Assembly (NCBI GenBank): GCA_946481695.1
Contig: CAMLON010000001.1
Location: forward strand, 62,001-126,000
Origin: an uncultured Bartonella sp.
GTDB taxonomy: Bacteria; Pseudomonadota; Alphaproteobacteria; Rhizobiales; Rhizobiaceae
DNA: 64,000 nucleotides
Direction of reading: 5' to 3'
Below the pieces are notes generated by a model, which worked only from the letters and a program-made list of their open reading frames with translations, was not told where the DNA came from and did not search any database. This document shows positions 8,823 through 17,367 of this stretch, one piece after another (the first letter of the stretch is position 1; each line of letters starts with the position of its first letter). The position numbers and the translations under genes are program-made.

Positions 8823-9860
8823 ATGACCTCCTCCGACTTTGTGTCTCACCGTAAATCACTCAAGCAAAGATATTTGAAACGGGGTATTTTTTCCATTGTC
8901 CTGATTGTCGTTCTCTATTCGATTCTCTGGTATTTTCTGGCAGCAAAGGTCGAGGAAAAAGTTTCCGGACAATTGGCAAGCTATAATGAAAACGGCTTTG
9001 TTGCGATATGTGAAAATATGCATAAAACCGGCTATCCGCTCAGAATCGGCGTTTCCTGCGACACAGTCAATTTGCAGCAATTGGTCAAAGGATTTGCTTT
9101 TTCCGGCGGGAAAATAATTACCGGTGCTCCGGTTTATGCACCCCGCTGGCTGGAATTGTCGCTAAATTCCCCAATATCTCTCGAATTTCCGGGTCTTGTT
9201 CCACTTTCTGCCAAGTGGAGTGATATGAAAATTGAAACAGATATGAGCCATCATATCCCCGATGCTGTCAGTTTACGGACTGATGACTTAGAAATTGGAA
9301 CCAGAACAGATGCCGACCAGCTACAAGACAGAACAACAGGAAAATTTCTGCGTTTTGATGCTCATGGTTTGAATAGCAATCTTGATGCCAGATTGACATT
9401 TGTCGATTTGCAGTTGCCTTTGACTGTTCCGCATGAAAATACGGCGATACCGGAAATGAGTGGCGATATTCAATGGACACTCGATGAAGCTTCATCCCTT
9501 TTTACAAGTGACGAAAACCACGATATTCCGATCGAGCGACTACGCGGTCACAAAGGTTTTTTGAAATCGTCAACAGTGCGTTTTGCAACCGGCGGGGCGT
9601 TAACTGTTTCGGGACCATTTTCCTTCAACGATGAAGGTTACCTCAATGCGAAATTCGACATTGCAATAAGTGACCAGAACAAGCTCATGCAAACGGCCCG
9701 TTCAACATTTCCTTCACAATTCGACAATCTCAAAACAATCTTTTTCGCTTTAAGCGCTATGCCAAAGAATGATAAGGGCGATCCGGTTCTGCAACTATCA
9801 GTGAAAAACGGTGAAGTGCGATTGGCCTTTTTTAAAATTGGACACATTGATCCGATATGA
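8823..9860 (+). CDS. DUF2125 domain protein, membrane-anchored
   Basis: About 345 residues from the ATG at 8823 (MTSSDFVSHRK); an in-frame TTG at 8805 is possible. One N-terminal membrane helix (GIFSIVLIVVLYSILWYFLA, about residues 20-40) anchors a large beta-rich domain with the sequence Y-P-L-R-I-G-V-S-C-D that marks DUF2125 proteins of Rhizobiales. The soluble part is probably periplasmic. Function is unknown. It stands alone between the divergent ChaC gene and an AT-rich spacer. Confidence 0.8.
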   Translation: MTSSDFVSHRKSLKQRYLKRGIFSIVLIVVLYSILWYFLAAKVEEKVSGQLASYNENGFVAICENMHKTGYPLRIGVSCDTVNLQQLVKGFAFSGGKIITGAPVYAPRWLELSLNSPISLEFPGLVPLSAKWSDMKIETDMSHHIPDAVSLRTDDLEIGTRTDADQLQDRTTGKFLRFDAHGLNSNLDARLTFVDLQLPLTVPHENTAIPEMSGDIQWTLDEASSLFTSDENHDIPIERLRGHKGFLKSSTVRFATGGALTVSGPFSFNDEGYLNAKFDIAISDQNKLMQTARSTFPSQFDNLKTIFFALSAMPKNDKGDPVLQLSVKNGEVRLAFFKIGHIDPI

Positions 9861-10092
9861 TGACAAAAACAATTTTTAATATCCGATTTGAAATAAATTC
9901 AATCATTAAAATATATAAATTGTTTTTTGGAGCTATATGAAGATTTTTAATTCATAAAATAATGATATTGGAATTTTGTATAAAATTTTTATAAATTTAT
10001 ATTTCAAAAAATGATCTTTATAAACTGGTCATATGTAATTTCAGGAACCTAAAGCGACGATAATTTCCAAATGGCGCTATTATAGATTCCTT
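9861..10092. other. AT-rich spacer without a gene
   Basis: About 230 bp of very AT-rich sequence (long runs of A and T, several TTTTTAAT-like words) between the DUF2125 gene and the 15-bp repeat array. I see no open frame, tRNA or hairpin of note. Promoters for pdxY may lie here. Confidence 0.6.
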
Positions 10093-10167
10093 GACTATTC
10101 CGTTTCAGACTATTCCGTTTCAGACTATTCCGTTTCAGACTATTTCGTTTCCGCCCATTCCGGTTCC
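10093..10167. repeat. Tandem repeat of 15-bp unit, five copies
   Basis: Three exact copies of GACTATTCCGTTTCA (10093-10137), a fourth with two changes and a fifth, more decayed copy end at 10167, about 108 bp before the pdxY start. The unit is a multiple of three and one frame reads as a repeated TIPFQ pentapeptide, but that frame runs out of register through pdxY. I treat it as non-coding leader or promoter sequence. Confidence 0.9.
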
Positions 10168-10274
10168 GCCATTTGATTGCTGGAACTTTGCTGCCGATTG
10201 TCACCAATTTCTCACTTGTGGCAAAGTGAAACAGGTTTTAAATAAAAGCTTGTTTTATGAAAAAGGCATTGTTG

Positions 10275-11150
10275 ATGAGCAATTCTGGAAAATCTGTTCT
10301 TGTTATTTCAAGTCATGTCATTCGCGGTTCGGTCGGCACACGTGTGAGCGTCAATGCTCTCGAACAAATGGGATATGCTGTTTGGGATATGTTGACAGTC
10401 AGCATGACATGGCAGCCGCGCCATGGTCCTTCCCACCGGCTGATCGTTCCGGTAGCCGATTTCAAAGCCTGGGCGGATGATATTATCCGCTCGAAATGGG
10501 TGGGTGAAATTGCAGCAGTCATGACCGGCTATTTCGGAAGTGCCAAACAGATCGAGATTACCGCCGATCTTATCAAAACGCTCAAACAGAAAAATCCGCA
10601 TCTTGTCTATTTTTGTGATCCGGTTCTGGGGGACGAAGGCGGGCTTTATGTCGGGGAAGACATCGCCAAAGAAACAGTCGAAAAACTGTTGCCGCTTGCC
10701 GATATTCTGAAACCCAACCGGTCGGAACTTGAATGGATTGTGTCGAAAAAACTTGATACCAATCACGAGATTATTGAAGCTGCACGAAAAACGGGTTGCA
10801 AGACAACTCTTGTTACTTCTGCATGGCCACTTTTAAAAAACGCCACCGGCAATCTGCTTGTGACCGATAAATCCATCCTGCTTGCCGAACACCCGTTGGT
10901 GAGGGATCCGGTCAACGGGCTTGGTGATCTCACAGCGGCACTTTTCCTTGCCCGTATTCTTGATGGTGACAATGAAGAAGATGCTCTCCGTTTTGCCACG
11001 GCTTCTGTTTATACCATGCTCATGGAAACAACGAGGAACAATGGTTACGAATTGATGCTTGAAAGCGGGCTGCACCGGCTTGGCACACTCGCCGAGCGCG
11101 TTACGTTGCGCTATCTCAAAGATACGGCAGAAGTGGCAAAAAACAAATAA
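10275..11150 (+). CDS. pdxY: Pyridoxal kinase
   Basis: PdxY phosphorylates pyridoxal to pyridoxal 5'-phosphate in the B6 salvage path. The start is placed at the ATG at 10275 (MSNSGKSVLVISSHVIRGSVG), which has AAAAGG 8 bp upstream; an ATG at 10257 adds six residues and lacks a ribosome site. The 291 residues contain the PfkB/ribokinase-fold parts of this family: SHVIRGSVGTRVS at the substrate side, FCDPVLGDEGGLYV, LKPNRSELEW, and the ATP/anion-hole motif VNGLGDLTAALFLA (G-x-G-D) with the catalytic Asp near 225. It is transcribed alone. Confidence 0.92.
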   Translation: MSNSGKSVLVISSHVIRGSVGTRVSVNALEQMGYAVWDMLTVSMTWQPRHGPSHRLIVPVADFKAWADDIIRSKWVGEIAAVMTGYFGSAKQIEITADLIKTLKQKNPHLVYFCDPVLGDEGGLYVGEDIAKETVEKLLPLADILKPNRSELEWIVSKKLDTNHEIIEAARKTGCKTTLVTSAWPLLKNATGNLLVTDKSILLAEHPLVRDPVNGLGDLTAALFLARILDGDNEEDALRFATASVYTMLMETTRNNGYELMLESGLHRLGTLAERVTLRYLKDTAEVAKNK

Positions 11151-11190
11151 AAGGCGGGAACAACGAAAATTACCCAGTGATTGTTAAGTG

Positions 11191-11234
11191 AAGTGATTGC
11201 CCAGTGATTGCCCAATGATTGCCAAGTGACTGAT
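11191..11234. repeat. Tandem repeat of 11-bp unit, four copies
   Basis: AAGTGATTGCC, CAGTGATTGCC, CAATGATTGCC and AAGTGACTGAT follow each other directly and end 2 bp before the carbonic anhydrase ATG at 11237; a related CAGTGATTGTT lies at 11175. The repeats occupy the place where a ribosome-binding site would be expected, and no clear Shine-Dalgarno sequence is present. Confidence 0.8.
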
Positions 11235-11236
11235 TG

Positions 11237-11878
11237 ATGATGGATTTCCCTGAAAAGCTTTTAAACGGCTATCATATATTTATGAAAAGCCGTTTTACTC
11301 ATGAGCGCGAGCGCTATAAACAATTGGCTTATGAAGGGCAAAAGCCCGAGACCATGGTCATAGCGTGCTGCGATTCGCGAGCTGCACCGGAAACTGTTTT
11401 TGATACCGATCCGGGTGAGATATTTGTTATGCGCAATGTTGCCAATCTCGTGCCGCCATTTCACCCTGACAAGGAATATCATGCAACTTCGGCAGCGCTG
11501 GAATTTGCTGTCCAGTCTTTAAAAGTCAAAAACATTGTTGTACTTGGCCACGCGCGTTGTGGCGGCATACGCAATGCACTTGACCTTGATGGAGCACCCC
11601 TTTCATCGGTCGATTTTATCGGTAAATGGATGGGGCTATTGACACCGGCTGCCGAAGCGGTTGCAACCAATACATTGATGACATCGGGTGAACGTCAAAC
11701 CGCACTTGAGCGGATTTCCATCCGCTATTCAATCAATAATCTGCGCTCCTTCCCATGGATAAAACGACGGGAAGATCAGGGAAAGCTTGCCCTTCATGGA
11801 GCGTGGTTCGATATTGCGACAGGCGAATTATGGATTATGGACAGGCGTACCGGTGATTTTATCAGGGCAGAAGAATAA
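11237..11878 (+). CDS. Beta-class carbonic anhydrase
   Basis: The enzyme interconverts CO2 and bicarbonate with a zinc ion. The start is placed at the tandem ATG at 11237/11240 (MMDFPEKLLNGY); 213 residues. Zinc ligands are visible as C-C-D-S-R-A (Cys, Asp-Arg pair, about residue 47) and H-A-R-C-G-G (His and Cys, about 105-108), the standard Cys-His-Cys pattern of the beta class. The N-terminal segment resembles plant-type beta enzymes. It is a single gene whose 5' leader consists of 11-bp repeats. Confidence 0.94.
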   Translation: MMDFPEKLLNGYHIFMKSRFTHERERYKQLAYEGQKPETMVIACCDSRAAPETVFDTDPGEIFVMRNVANLVPPFHPDKEYHATSAALEFAVQSLKVKNIVVLGHARCGGIRNALDLDGAPLSSVDFIGKWMGLLTPAAEAVATNTLMTSGERQTALERISIRYSINNLRSFPWIKRREDQGKLALHGAWFDIATGELWIMDRRTGDFIRAEE

Positions 11879-11934
11879 TCTTTGCGGCAGTCCGTTTCAA
11901 ACCGGTCGCGTTGTCGAACAAAAGTTTTATAGAA

Positions 11935-11959
11935 AAAGCCCGCCGGATTGGCAGGCTTT
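11935..11959. terminator. Hairpin between convergent genes
   Basis: AAAGCC-c-GCC, loop GGATT, GGC-a-GGCTTT form an interrupted nine-pair stem. It lies between the convergent carbonic anhydrase and lytic transglycosylase genes, 56 bp past the carbonic anhydrase stop. The T run after it is short, so termination is plausible but not certain. Confidence 0.5.
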
Positions 11960-12058
11960 CAAGACTTTAACAAATATGACTTTTATCGCCACTTTATAGT
12001 TATTGCCGGATAGCGGAATGGAAAAATACCATTTGCCATGAAACGGCAAGGCGCTTCA

Positions 12059-12886
12059 TCAATTGCCGTCTATCTGTTTACCCATAATGGCAATCGACTG
12101 CTGGTAAACGCTTGCATCATTCCAACCTTGAATGGCGGCGAAATTGGGTTCTCCCGGTTGATAGCCCTGTCCCGGTTTCCAACCATGGTTACGCAAGAAA
12201 TTGAATGTCGAAGCAAGTGCGTCGGCTTTCGAGTTAATCATGTCAATGTGACCGTTGCCATCACCATCGGCGCCATAAAGCAGAACATTTTTCGGCAAAA
12301 ATTGGGTTTGTCCGATTTCGCCATGCATCGCACCGATAGAATTCGGGTCGAAATCTCCGCGGTCAATCAGCTTTAAAGCGGCATAGAGTTGGTCGGTAAA
12401 AAATGCGCTGCGCCGACAGTCATAAGCCAATGTTGCAACGGCGGACAGCGTATGTTGTTTACCCATATAGGAACCGAAGCTCGTTTCCATTCCCCAAATG
12501 GCAATCACCGGACCGGATGCAACACCGTATTTTTTCTCAAGCCGGTCGAACAGTGCCGCATTCTGCTTTTTCATCACTCTGCCACGGGCAACAATGGTTG
12601 ACGAGCCGCGTTTTTTCATGAACTGGTCAAGGCTCAGTTTGAAACTTTTCTGGCCACGGTCTGCATTGATGGTCGCCTGCGCATAATGCACATTGTTCAA
12701 CGCGGCTATGCCCTGTTTGCCGATTCCGTTTGCGGCTGCTTCCTGTTTGGTTGCCTCTACCCAGTTTTCAAAACCGGCCGAAGTGTTTCCGCATTTCGGA
12801 GCCGCGACGGCAACTCCTGTGGTTGCGGCAAATGCCAAGCCGATAAAACCGGCCTTTATCGCTCTTTTACAAAACATTCGAGACAT
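12059..12886 (-). CDS. Lytic murein transglycosylase (MltB family), periplasmic
   Basis: A 275-residue protein with a signal peptide (MSRMFCKRAIKAGFIGLAFAATTGVAVAA, cleavage near residue 29). There is no lipobox cysteine, so it is probably soluble in the periplasm. It cleaves peptidoglycan glycan strands to 1,6-anhydro products. The catalytic glutamate lies in WGMETSFGSYMG (about residue 132), followed by the MltB landmarks T-L-A-Y-D-C-R-R, GEIGQTQFLPKNVLLYGADGDG and GYQPGEPNF. An AAGGAAC ribosome site precedes the ATG. It is a single gene, convergent with the carbonic anhydrase gene. Confidence 0.93.
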   Translation of the reverse strand: MSRMFCKRAIKAGFIGLAFAATTGVAVAAPKCGNTSAGFENWVEATKQEAAANGIGKQGIAALNNVHYAQATINADRGQKSFKLSLDQFMKKRGSSTIVARGRVMKKQNAALFDRLEKKYGVASGPVIAIWGMETSFGSYMGKQHTLSAVATLAYDCRRSAFFTDQLYAALKLIDRGDFDPNSIGAMHGEIGQTQFLPKNVLLYGADGDGNGHIDMINSKADALASTFNFLRNHGWKPGQGYQPGEPNFAAIQGWNDASVYQQSIAIMGKQIDGN

Positions 12887-13007
12887 TAGAGCTGTTCCTT
12901 CTTAAAACCTGACTTTTGTGTAAGGTAAAATGTACTTTACCGCTTATAACAAGTTGGTTCTGAAACCAAGTGGGATTACACTTTATCAAATACAATATGC
13001 TTAAACC

Positions 13008-13036
13008 TTGACAAGATGCTCCTTTTGCTGTTTTAA
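13008..13036 (+). promoter_or_regulatory. Candidate sigma-70 promoter of ffh
   Basis: TTGACA at 13008-13013, a 17-bp spacer and TTTTAA at 13031-13036. The -35 is a perfect match and the -10 is weak. Transcription from here would give a leader of about 150 nt before ffh. Confidence 0.45.
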
Positions 13037-13196
13037 GACGCTTTAAATCTGCGACAAGCTTATCAGACTTGGAGCCACCGACCGGGACCCGTAACGGTAT
13101 AAAGAGATCCCGGAGGTCAACATCCGACAGCGCGATGCGCCCTCGGGTGGGTGTTTTGTTTGGTTCGGGTTTGTTGGCTTATTAAAGAGGTAGACA
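13037..13196 (+). promoter_or_regulatory. GC-rich, hairpin-prone 5' leader of ffh
   Basis: The 160 bp before the ffh start are clearly more GC-rich than neighbouring spacers. They contain CCGGGA (13082-13087) with its exact complement TCCCGG (13108-13113), and a GCGC-gat-GCGC motif further on. I find no SRP-RNA core (no GGTCAGG...GGAAGCAG pattern), so it is not the 4.5S RNA gene. It may be a structured leader controlling ffh, but no known RNA family is assigned. Confidence 0.4.
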
Positions 13197-14741
13197 ATGT
13201 TTGATTCCTTACAGGAACGTCTGGGCACCATTCTGAACAATCTGACAGGGCGTGGAAGCTTGTCGGAGCAGGATGTTGCAACCGCTCTGCGTGAGGTTCG
13301 TCGTGCGCTGATTGAAGCCGATGTCGCGCTTGATGTTGTGCGCTCCTTTACCGACCGTGTCCGTGAAAAGGCGGTTGGTGCCAATCTCTTGAAATCAATC
13401 AAACCGGGGCAAATGGTTGTCAAACTCGTTCATGACGAGTTGGTGGAAATGCTTGGCACAGAAGGCATTTCTATCGACCTCAATGCACCTTCACCGGTTG
13501 TTATCATGATGGTCGGCTTGCAAGGTTCAGGTAAAACCACAACTTCGGCAAAAATTGCCAAACGCCTCACTGAAAAACAGAACAAGAAAGTCTTGATGGC
13601 TTCTCTTGATACGCGCCGTCCGGCAGCGCAGGAACAATTGCGCCAGCTCGGCGAACAGATTCATGTGCCGACATTGCCGATTATTGCCGGACAGACACCT
13701 GTCGAAATAGCTGCCCGTGCTGTTCAGGCTGCCAAACTTGGCGGTCAGGATGTTGTTATTCTCGACACGGCTGGTCGTACCCATATCGACGAACCGCTTA
13801 TGGTTGAAATGGCCGATATCAAGGCCAAATCCGCACCACATGAAATTCTGCTTGTTGCCGATAGTCTGACCGGTCAGGATGCTGTCAACCTTGCCCGTTC
13901 ATTTGACGAGCGTGTGGGCATTACCGGTATCATATTGACACGTATGGATGGTGACGGGCGCGGTGGTGCTGCCCTTTCCATGCGCGCTGTAACCGGCAAG
14001 CCGATCAAGGCCATTGCAACCGGCGAAAAAATGGAAGCGCTGGAAGAATTCCATCCGCGCCGCATTGCCGATCGTATTCTGGGCATGGGCGACATTGTTT
14101 CGCTCGTTGAAAAAGCCGCCGAAACAATAGATCAGGAAAAAGCAGCCGCACTTGCCAAAAAAATGCAGAAGGGCAAATTCGACCTGAGCGATTTGGCCGA
14201 ACAGCTCAAGCAAATGAAAAAATTGGGTGGCATGGGCGGCATTCTCGGCATGATGCCGGGCATCGGAAAAATGAAAGACCAGATTGCGGCTGCCGGTCTT
14301 GACGACAATCTTTTTAACCGCCAATTGGCCATTATTTCTTCCATGACCAAAGAAGAACGTGCCAATCCCGATCTTTTGAAACATAGCCGCAAGCAACGCA
14401 TTGCCAAAGGTTCGGGTACCAATGCGGCCGACATCAACAAACTTCTTAAAATGCATCGCCAGATGGCCGACATGATGAAAATGATGGGCGGCAAAGGCAA
14501 AGGCGGTCTTATGCAGAAGATGATGGGCGGCATTGGCGCCAAATTGGGATTTGGCGGTTTGGGGGGCGGACTTCCCGATCTTTCGTCGATGGATCCCAAG
14601 CAATTGGAAAAAATTCAGAAACAGGCTGAAAGTGCAGGCCTTGGAAACAAACTTCCCGGTCTTGGTGGCGGGACATTACCCGGACTGCCGTCAAGCGGAA
14701 CGAAATTCCCAGGGCTTCCCGGCCTGCCGAAAAAGCATTGA
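13197..14741 (+). CDS. ffh: Signal recognition particle protein Ffh
   Basis: Ffh binds signal sequences of nascent membrane proteins and delivers ribosomes to FtsY. The 514 residues show the N domain, the SRP GTPase G domain with GLQGSGKTTTSAK (about 107-119), DTRRPAA, LDTAGR and TRMDGDGRGGAAL, then the methionine-rich M domain (ILGMMPGIGKMK; MHRQMADMMKMMGGKGKGG) and a Gly/Leu/Pro-rich tail. The AAAGAGG ribosome site precedes the ATG. It leads an operon with chorismate mutase and rpsP. Confidence 0.97.
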   Translation: MFDSLQERLGTILNNLTGRGSLSEQDVATALREVRRALIEADVALDVVRSFTDRVREKAVGANLLKSIKPGQMVVKLVHDELVEMLGTEGISIDLNAPSPVVIMMVGLQGSGKTTTSAKIAKRLTEKQNKKVLMASLDTRRPAAQEQLRQLGEQIHVPTLPIIAGQTPVEIAARAVQAAKLGGQDVVILDTAGRTHIDEPLMVEMADIKAKSAPHEILLVADSLTGQDAVNLARSFDERVGITGIILTRMDGDGRGGAALSMRAVTGKPIKAIATGEKMEALEEFHPRRIADRILGMGDIVSLVEKAAETIDQEKAAALAKKMQKGKFDLSDLAEQLKQMKKLGGMGGILGMMPGIGKMKDQIAAAGLDDNLFNRQLAIISSMTKEERANPDLLKHSRKQRIAKGSGTNAADINKLLKMHRQMADMMKMMGGKGKGGLMQKMMGGIGAKLGFGGLGGGLPDLSSMDPKQLEKIQKQAESAGLGNKLPGLGGGTLPGLPSSGTKFPGLPGLPKKH

Positions 14742-14764
14742 AAAACGAAGAAACGTTGAAAATT

Positions 14765-15070
14765 ATGAGTGATACAAAAATTCCTGAAGAGCTTGTGCAA
14801 CTTCGTGAATCAATCGACAATTTTGATGCTGCACTTGTGCATATTCTTGCCGAACGGTTCCGCTGCACCAAAGCTGTCGGAGTATTAAAGGCAAAATATG
14901 GCCTTCCGCCCGCCGATCCATCACGCGAAAAACGGCAGGTCGAGCGTTTGCGCAAGCTTGCTGAAGAAAGCCATCTTGATCCCGATTTTGCGGAAAAATT
15001 TTTAAATTTCATCGTCAAGGAAGTCATTCGTCACCACGAAGCGACAGCTTTGAAACTGCATTCAAAATAA
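14765..15070 (+). CDS. Chorismate mutase (AroQ class)
   Basis: Converts chorismate to prephenate for phenylalanine and tyrosine synthesis. The start is placed at the ATG at 14765 (MSDTKIPEELVQLRESID), giving 101 residues; an in-frame TTG at 14738 overlapping the ffh stop would add nine. The all-helical AroQ pattern is visible: L-R-E-S-I-D-N-F-D-A-A-L-V-H-I-L-A-E-R-F, the K-A-V-G-V-L-K segment with the catalytic lysine, then D-P-S-R-E-K-R-Q. It lies between ffh and rpsP, an arrangement common in Rhizobiales, so the operon mixes protein secretion, aromatic amino acid and ribosome genes. Confidence 0.93.
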   Translation: MSDTKIPEELVQLRESIDNFDAALVHILAERFRCTKAVGVLKAKYGLPPADPSREKRQVERLRKLAEESHLDPDFAEKFLNFIVKEVIRHHEATALKLHSK

Positions 15071-15151
15071 GGAAACATTTCTGCCGGAACACGAAAAGAC
15101 CGGCGGCAAACCGATTGGTCAAAAGCCAAAACCGACAATAGGAGATAAAAC

Positions 15152-15544
15152 ATGTCGTTGAAAATTCGTCTGTCACGCGCAGGTTCAAAAAAGCGTCCTT
15201 ACTACCATATCGTTATCGCCGATATCCGCAGCCCGCGTGATGGCCGGTTTATCGAACGTGTCGGTTTCTGGAATCCGATGCTTGCCGACGAGAATGATCG
15301 CGTAAAGATAGATAACGAGCGCATCCAATATTGGCTGGGTCACGGTGCTTTGCCGACAGATCGTGTTGCACGTTTTCTTGATGCTGCCGGTCTTTTCAAA
15401 CGCAAACCCCGCAACAATCCGAATAAAGCGCAGCCCGGCAAAAAAGCTCAGGAACGTATTGCTGCCGCCAAACAGGCTGAAGAAGAAGCCAAAGCTGCCG
15501 CCGCTGCTCCTGCTGAAGAAGCAGCAGCCCAGCCGACAGAATAA
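15152..15544 (+). CDS. rpsP: 30S ribosomal protein S16
   Basis: S16 is an early-binding protein of the small subunit. The 130 residues begin [42 protein letters not shown], an unmistakable S16 opening, and end in an Ala/Glu-rich extension typical of alphaproteobacteria. A TAGGAGA ribosome site precedes the ATG. A strong terminator follows at once, so the usual continuation into rimM-trmD-rplS is absent; those genes lie 21 kb downstream. Confidence 0.98.
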   Translation: MSLKIRLSRAGSKKRPYYHIVIADIRSPRDGRFIERVGFWNPMLADENDRVKIDNERIQYWLGHGALPTDRVARFLDAAGLFKRKPRNNPNKAQPGKKAQERIAAAKQAEEEAKAAAAAPAEEAAAQPTE

Positions 15545-15601
15545 GTTTTTAAAATTAAAGCTTTCGAGACTTCCTGCAAGTCTTGAAAAAAAGTCAAAAA
15601 A

Positions 15602-15625
15602 ACGGGCACTTGATGCCCGTTTTTG
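15602..15625 (+). terminator. Intrinsic terminator of the ffh-rpsP operon
   Basis: ACGGGCA (15602-15608), loop CTTGA and TGCCCGT (15614-15620) are followed by TTTT. It lies 57 bp after the rpsP stop. Confidence 0.88.
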
Positions 15626-16105
15626 TTGGAATTTTGCGTGGACCATCAACGGCACACAGAATTTTTTGCATTCGTTATTTTTATCAAAGGCCCTATATTG
15701 ATATGTTGCGAAGCGTTACAGCATGAATTGTCAAACCGAAAGCGCGGCAATTTATCAATTAGGCAGTTTAAACTTCCTCATTTACGGGCTTTTCAAAGAT
15801 TCCGGCGATGAGCTTTTTTAAACATTCCGGCCTCTATTGCGGGGTGTATGGGGTCAAGCCTGATAAAAAACTTTGCGTATTTGTCGTTAAAATATGGAAA
15901 TAAAAACAGGGAAGCGTGCTGTATAAATCGCTTTCCCGAACATTCGATTTGTTATAAAAATTGGCAAATCCAAAATAAAAACAAAAAAATATATAAGAAA
16001 AACCGGTTTAACAATTTAGACGGAATAATATAAAAATAATAATACACAAAAAATCCGGAATTTATTTTTAAAAAACCGGATTTATTTGAACCGAATTTCA
16101 AAAAA
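15626..16105. other. 480-bp gene-free stretch after rpsP
   Basis: No supported gene. The first half has mixed composition, and the second half (from about 15,950) is very AT-rich with long A runs and two near-copies of AAAACCGGATTTAT-like words. This is the point where rimM would be expected. I see no rimM fragment, transposase or tRNA that would mark a rearrangement. Confidence 0.6.
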
Positions 16106-16318
16106 TCAGAAGTCGATAGCCCTTCCCTTTATTTCCCAATCGCCATAGCGTGAAGGATCATTTCCACCACGACCGCCGATTTCCTTCGGCGCATTGGTTT
16201 TCTTGGCTTTTTTACGCCGTTCCTCGGCTTCTTTCAGTGCTCTTTGTGCTGCAGGGGGAAGTTCTTTTTTTTCAGAATTTTTATTTTCTATATTTTGTTC
16301 TTTTTGTTTGTCTGTCAT
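16106..16318 (-). CDS. DUF1674 / SDHAF4-like succinate dehydrogenase assembly factor
   Basis: A 70-residue protein: a highly charged N-terminal half followed by the C-terminal signature [20 protein letters not shown], which is the DUF1674 motif of SDHAF4. In mitochondria SDHAF4 binds the flavinated SdhA subunit and protects it before joining SdhB, and alphaproteobacterial members are the likely ancestors. It is divergent from htpX. The sdhCDAB operon that it should serve is in this window at 41.2-44.7 kb, unlinked. Confidence 0.88.
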   Translation of the reverse strand: MTDKQKEQNIENKNSEKKELPPAAQRALKEAEERRKKAKKTNAPKEIGGRGGNDPSRYGDWEIKGRAIDF

Positions 16319-16400
16319 TTTTCATAGGTCTTCCATTGAAGAAAACGGAAATATTCACCATCATATAGGACAAATATGCTTTATATCGGAGTTGTTGACA

Positions 16401-17357
16401 ATGAATTTTATGCGTACCGCCATGCTTCTTGCTTTCATGACGGCACTATTGATGGGCGTCGGTTACCTGATTGGCGGCGGTAATGGTGCAATGATCGCAT
16501 TTCTCATTTCAGCCGGAATGAATCTGTTTTCCTATTGGAATTCGGATAAAATGGTTTTGAGTATGTATGGCGCGCATCAGGTCGATGAGCGGAGCGCCCC
16601 CCAATATTACCGGATTGTGAGCGACCTTGCCAAAAAAGCCGGTCTTCCCCAACCGAAAGTCTTTGTGATTGATAACGCGCAGCCCAATGCTTTTGCAACC
16701 GGACGCAATCCCGAACATGCCTCGGTTGCTGCAACAACCGGCCTGTTGAATGCGCTTAGTCCGGAAGAACTGGCCGGCGTTATGGCGCACGAGCTGTCAC
16801 ATGTGCAAAACCATGATACGCTCACAATGACAATAACCGCTTCGATTGCCGGTGCCATTTCGATGCTTGGCAATTTCGCTTTGTTTTTCGGCAGCAGTAA
16901 CCGCGATTCCAATGGTAACTCCAATTCATCCGGTATTATCGGTACAATTATTGCGATGTTCGTGGCACCTTTTGCTGCCATGCTTGTGCAAATGGCAATC
17001 AGCAGGACACGCGAATATGCGGCCGATAAACGCGGCGGCCAGATATGTGGAAATCCGTTATGGCTTGCCTCGGCCTTGAACAAAATTGCCCGTGGTGTTG
17101 CAGATGTTCCCAATGAGGAAGCAGAACATAATCCTGCAACAGCACATCTGTTTATCATCAATCCTTTGAATGGCAGCGGGGCGGATAGTCTTTTTTCGAC
17201 CCATCCTTCAACGGAAAACCGCATAAAAGCTTTGCGTAAACAAGCCGAGGAAATGAATATTACGACAACAAGCGGTTCGCCATGGGAAAATATGCGCCGC
17301 ACTGTTGAACGTCCGTCATGGATGCGCAATAACACGCCGAAAGGTCCATGGTCATAA
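16401..17357 (+). CDS. htpX: HtpX membrane zinc metalloprotease
   Basis: HtpX degrades misfolded inner-membrane proteins alongside FtsH. The start is placed at the ATG at 16401 ([26 protein letters not shown]) with GGAG 9 bp upstream. The frame is open further upstream but that part overlaps the divergent DUF1674 gene. The protein is 318 residues. The zinc site H-E-L-S-H (HExxH) is in [17 protein letters not shown] at about residue 130, and the third-ligand region [10 protein letters not shown] is present. Two N-terminal and two internal hydrophobic helices fit the family topology. rsmB follows 10 bp later. Confidence 0.95.
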   Translation: MNFMRTAMLLAFMTALLMGVGYLIGGGNGAMIAFLISAGMNLFSYWNSDKMVLSMYGAHQVDERSAPQYYRIVSDLAKKAGLPQPKVFVIDNAQPNAFATGRNPEHASVAATTGLLNALSPEELAGVMAHELSHVQNHDTLTMTITASIAGAISMLGNFALFFGSSNRDSNGNSNSSGIIGTIIAMFVAPFAAMLVQMAISRTREYAADKRGGQICGNPLWLASALNKIARGVADVPNEEAEHNPATAHLFIINPLNGSGADSLFSTHPSTENRIKALRKQAEEMNITTTSGSPWENMRRTVERPSWMRNNTPKGPWS

Positions 17358-17367
17358 CGAGTCGATA

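Noticed and set aside
10091..10480. Open frame of 129 codons through the 15-bp repeats and into pdxY
   Set aside because: It overlaps pdxY out of register, has no ribosome site and becomes Cys-rich nonsense after the repeats.
13037..13196. 4.5S/SRP RNA gene upstream of ffh
   Set aside because: The conserved SRP Alu-less core (GGTCAGG...GGAAGCAG) is not present on either strand.
15626..16105. Relict rimM after rpsP
   Set aside because: No frame in this stretch shows RimM motifs, and an intact rimM is present at 36.5 kb.
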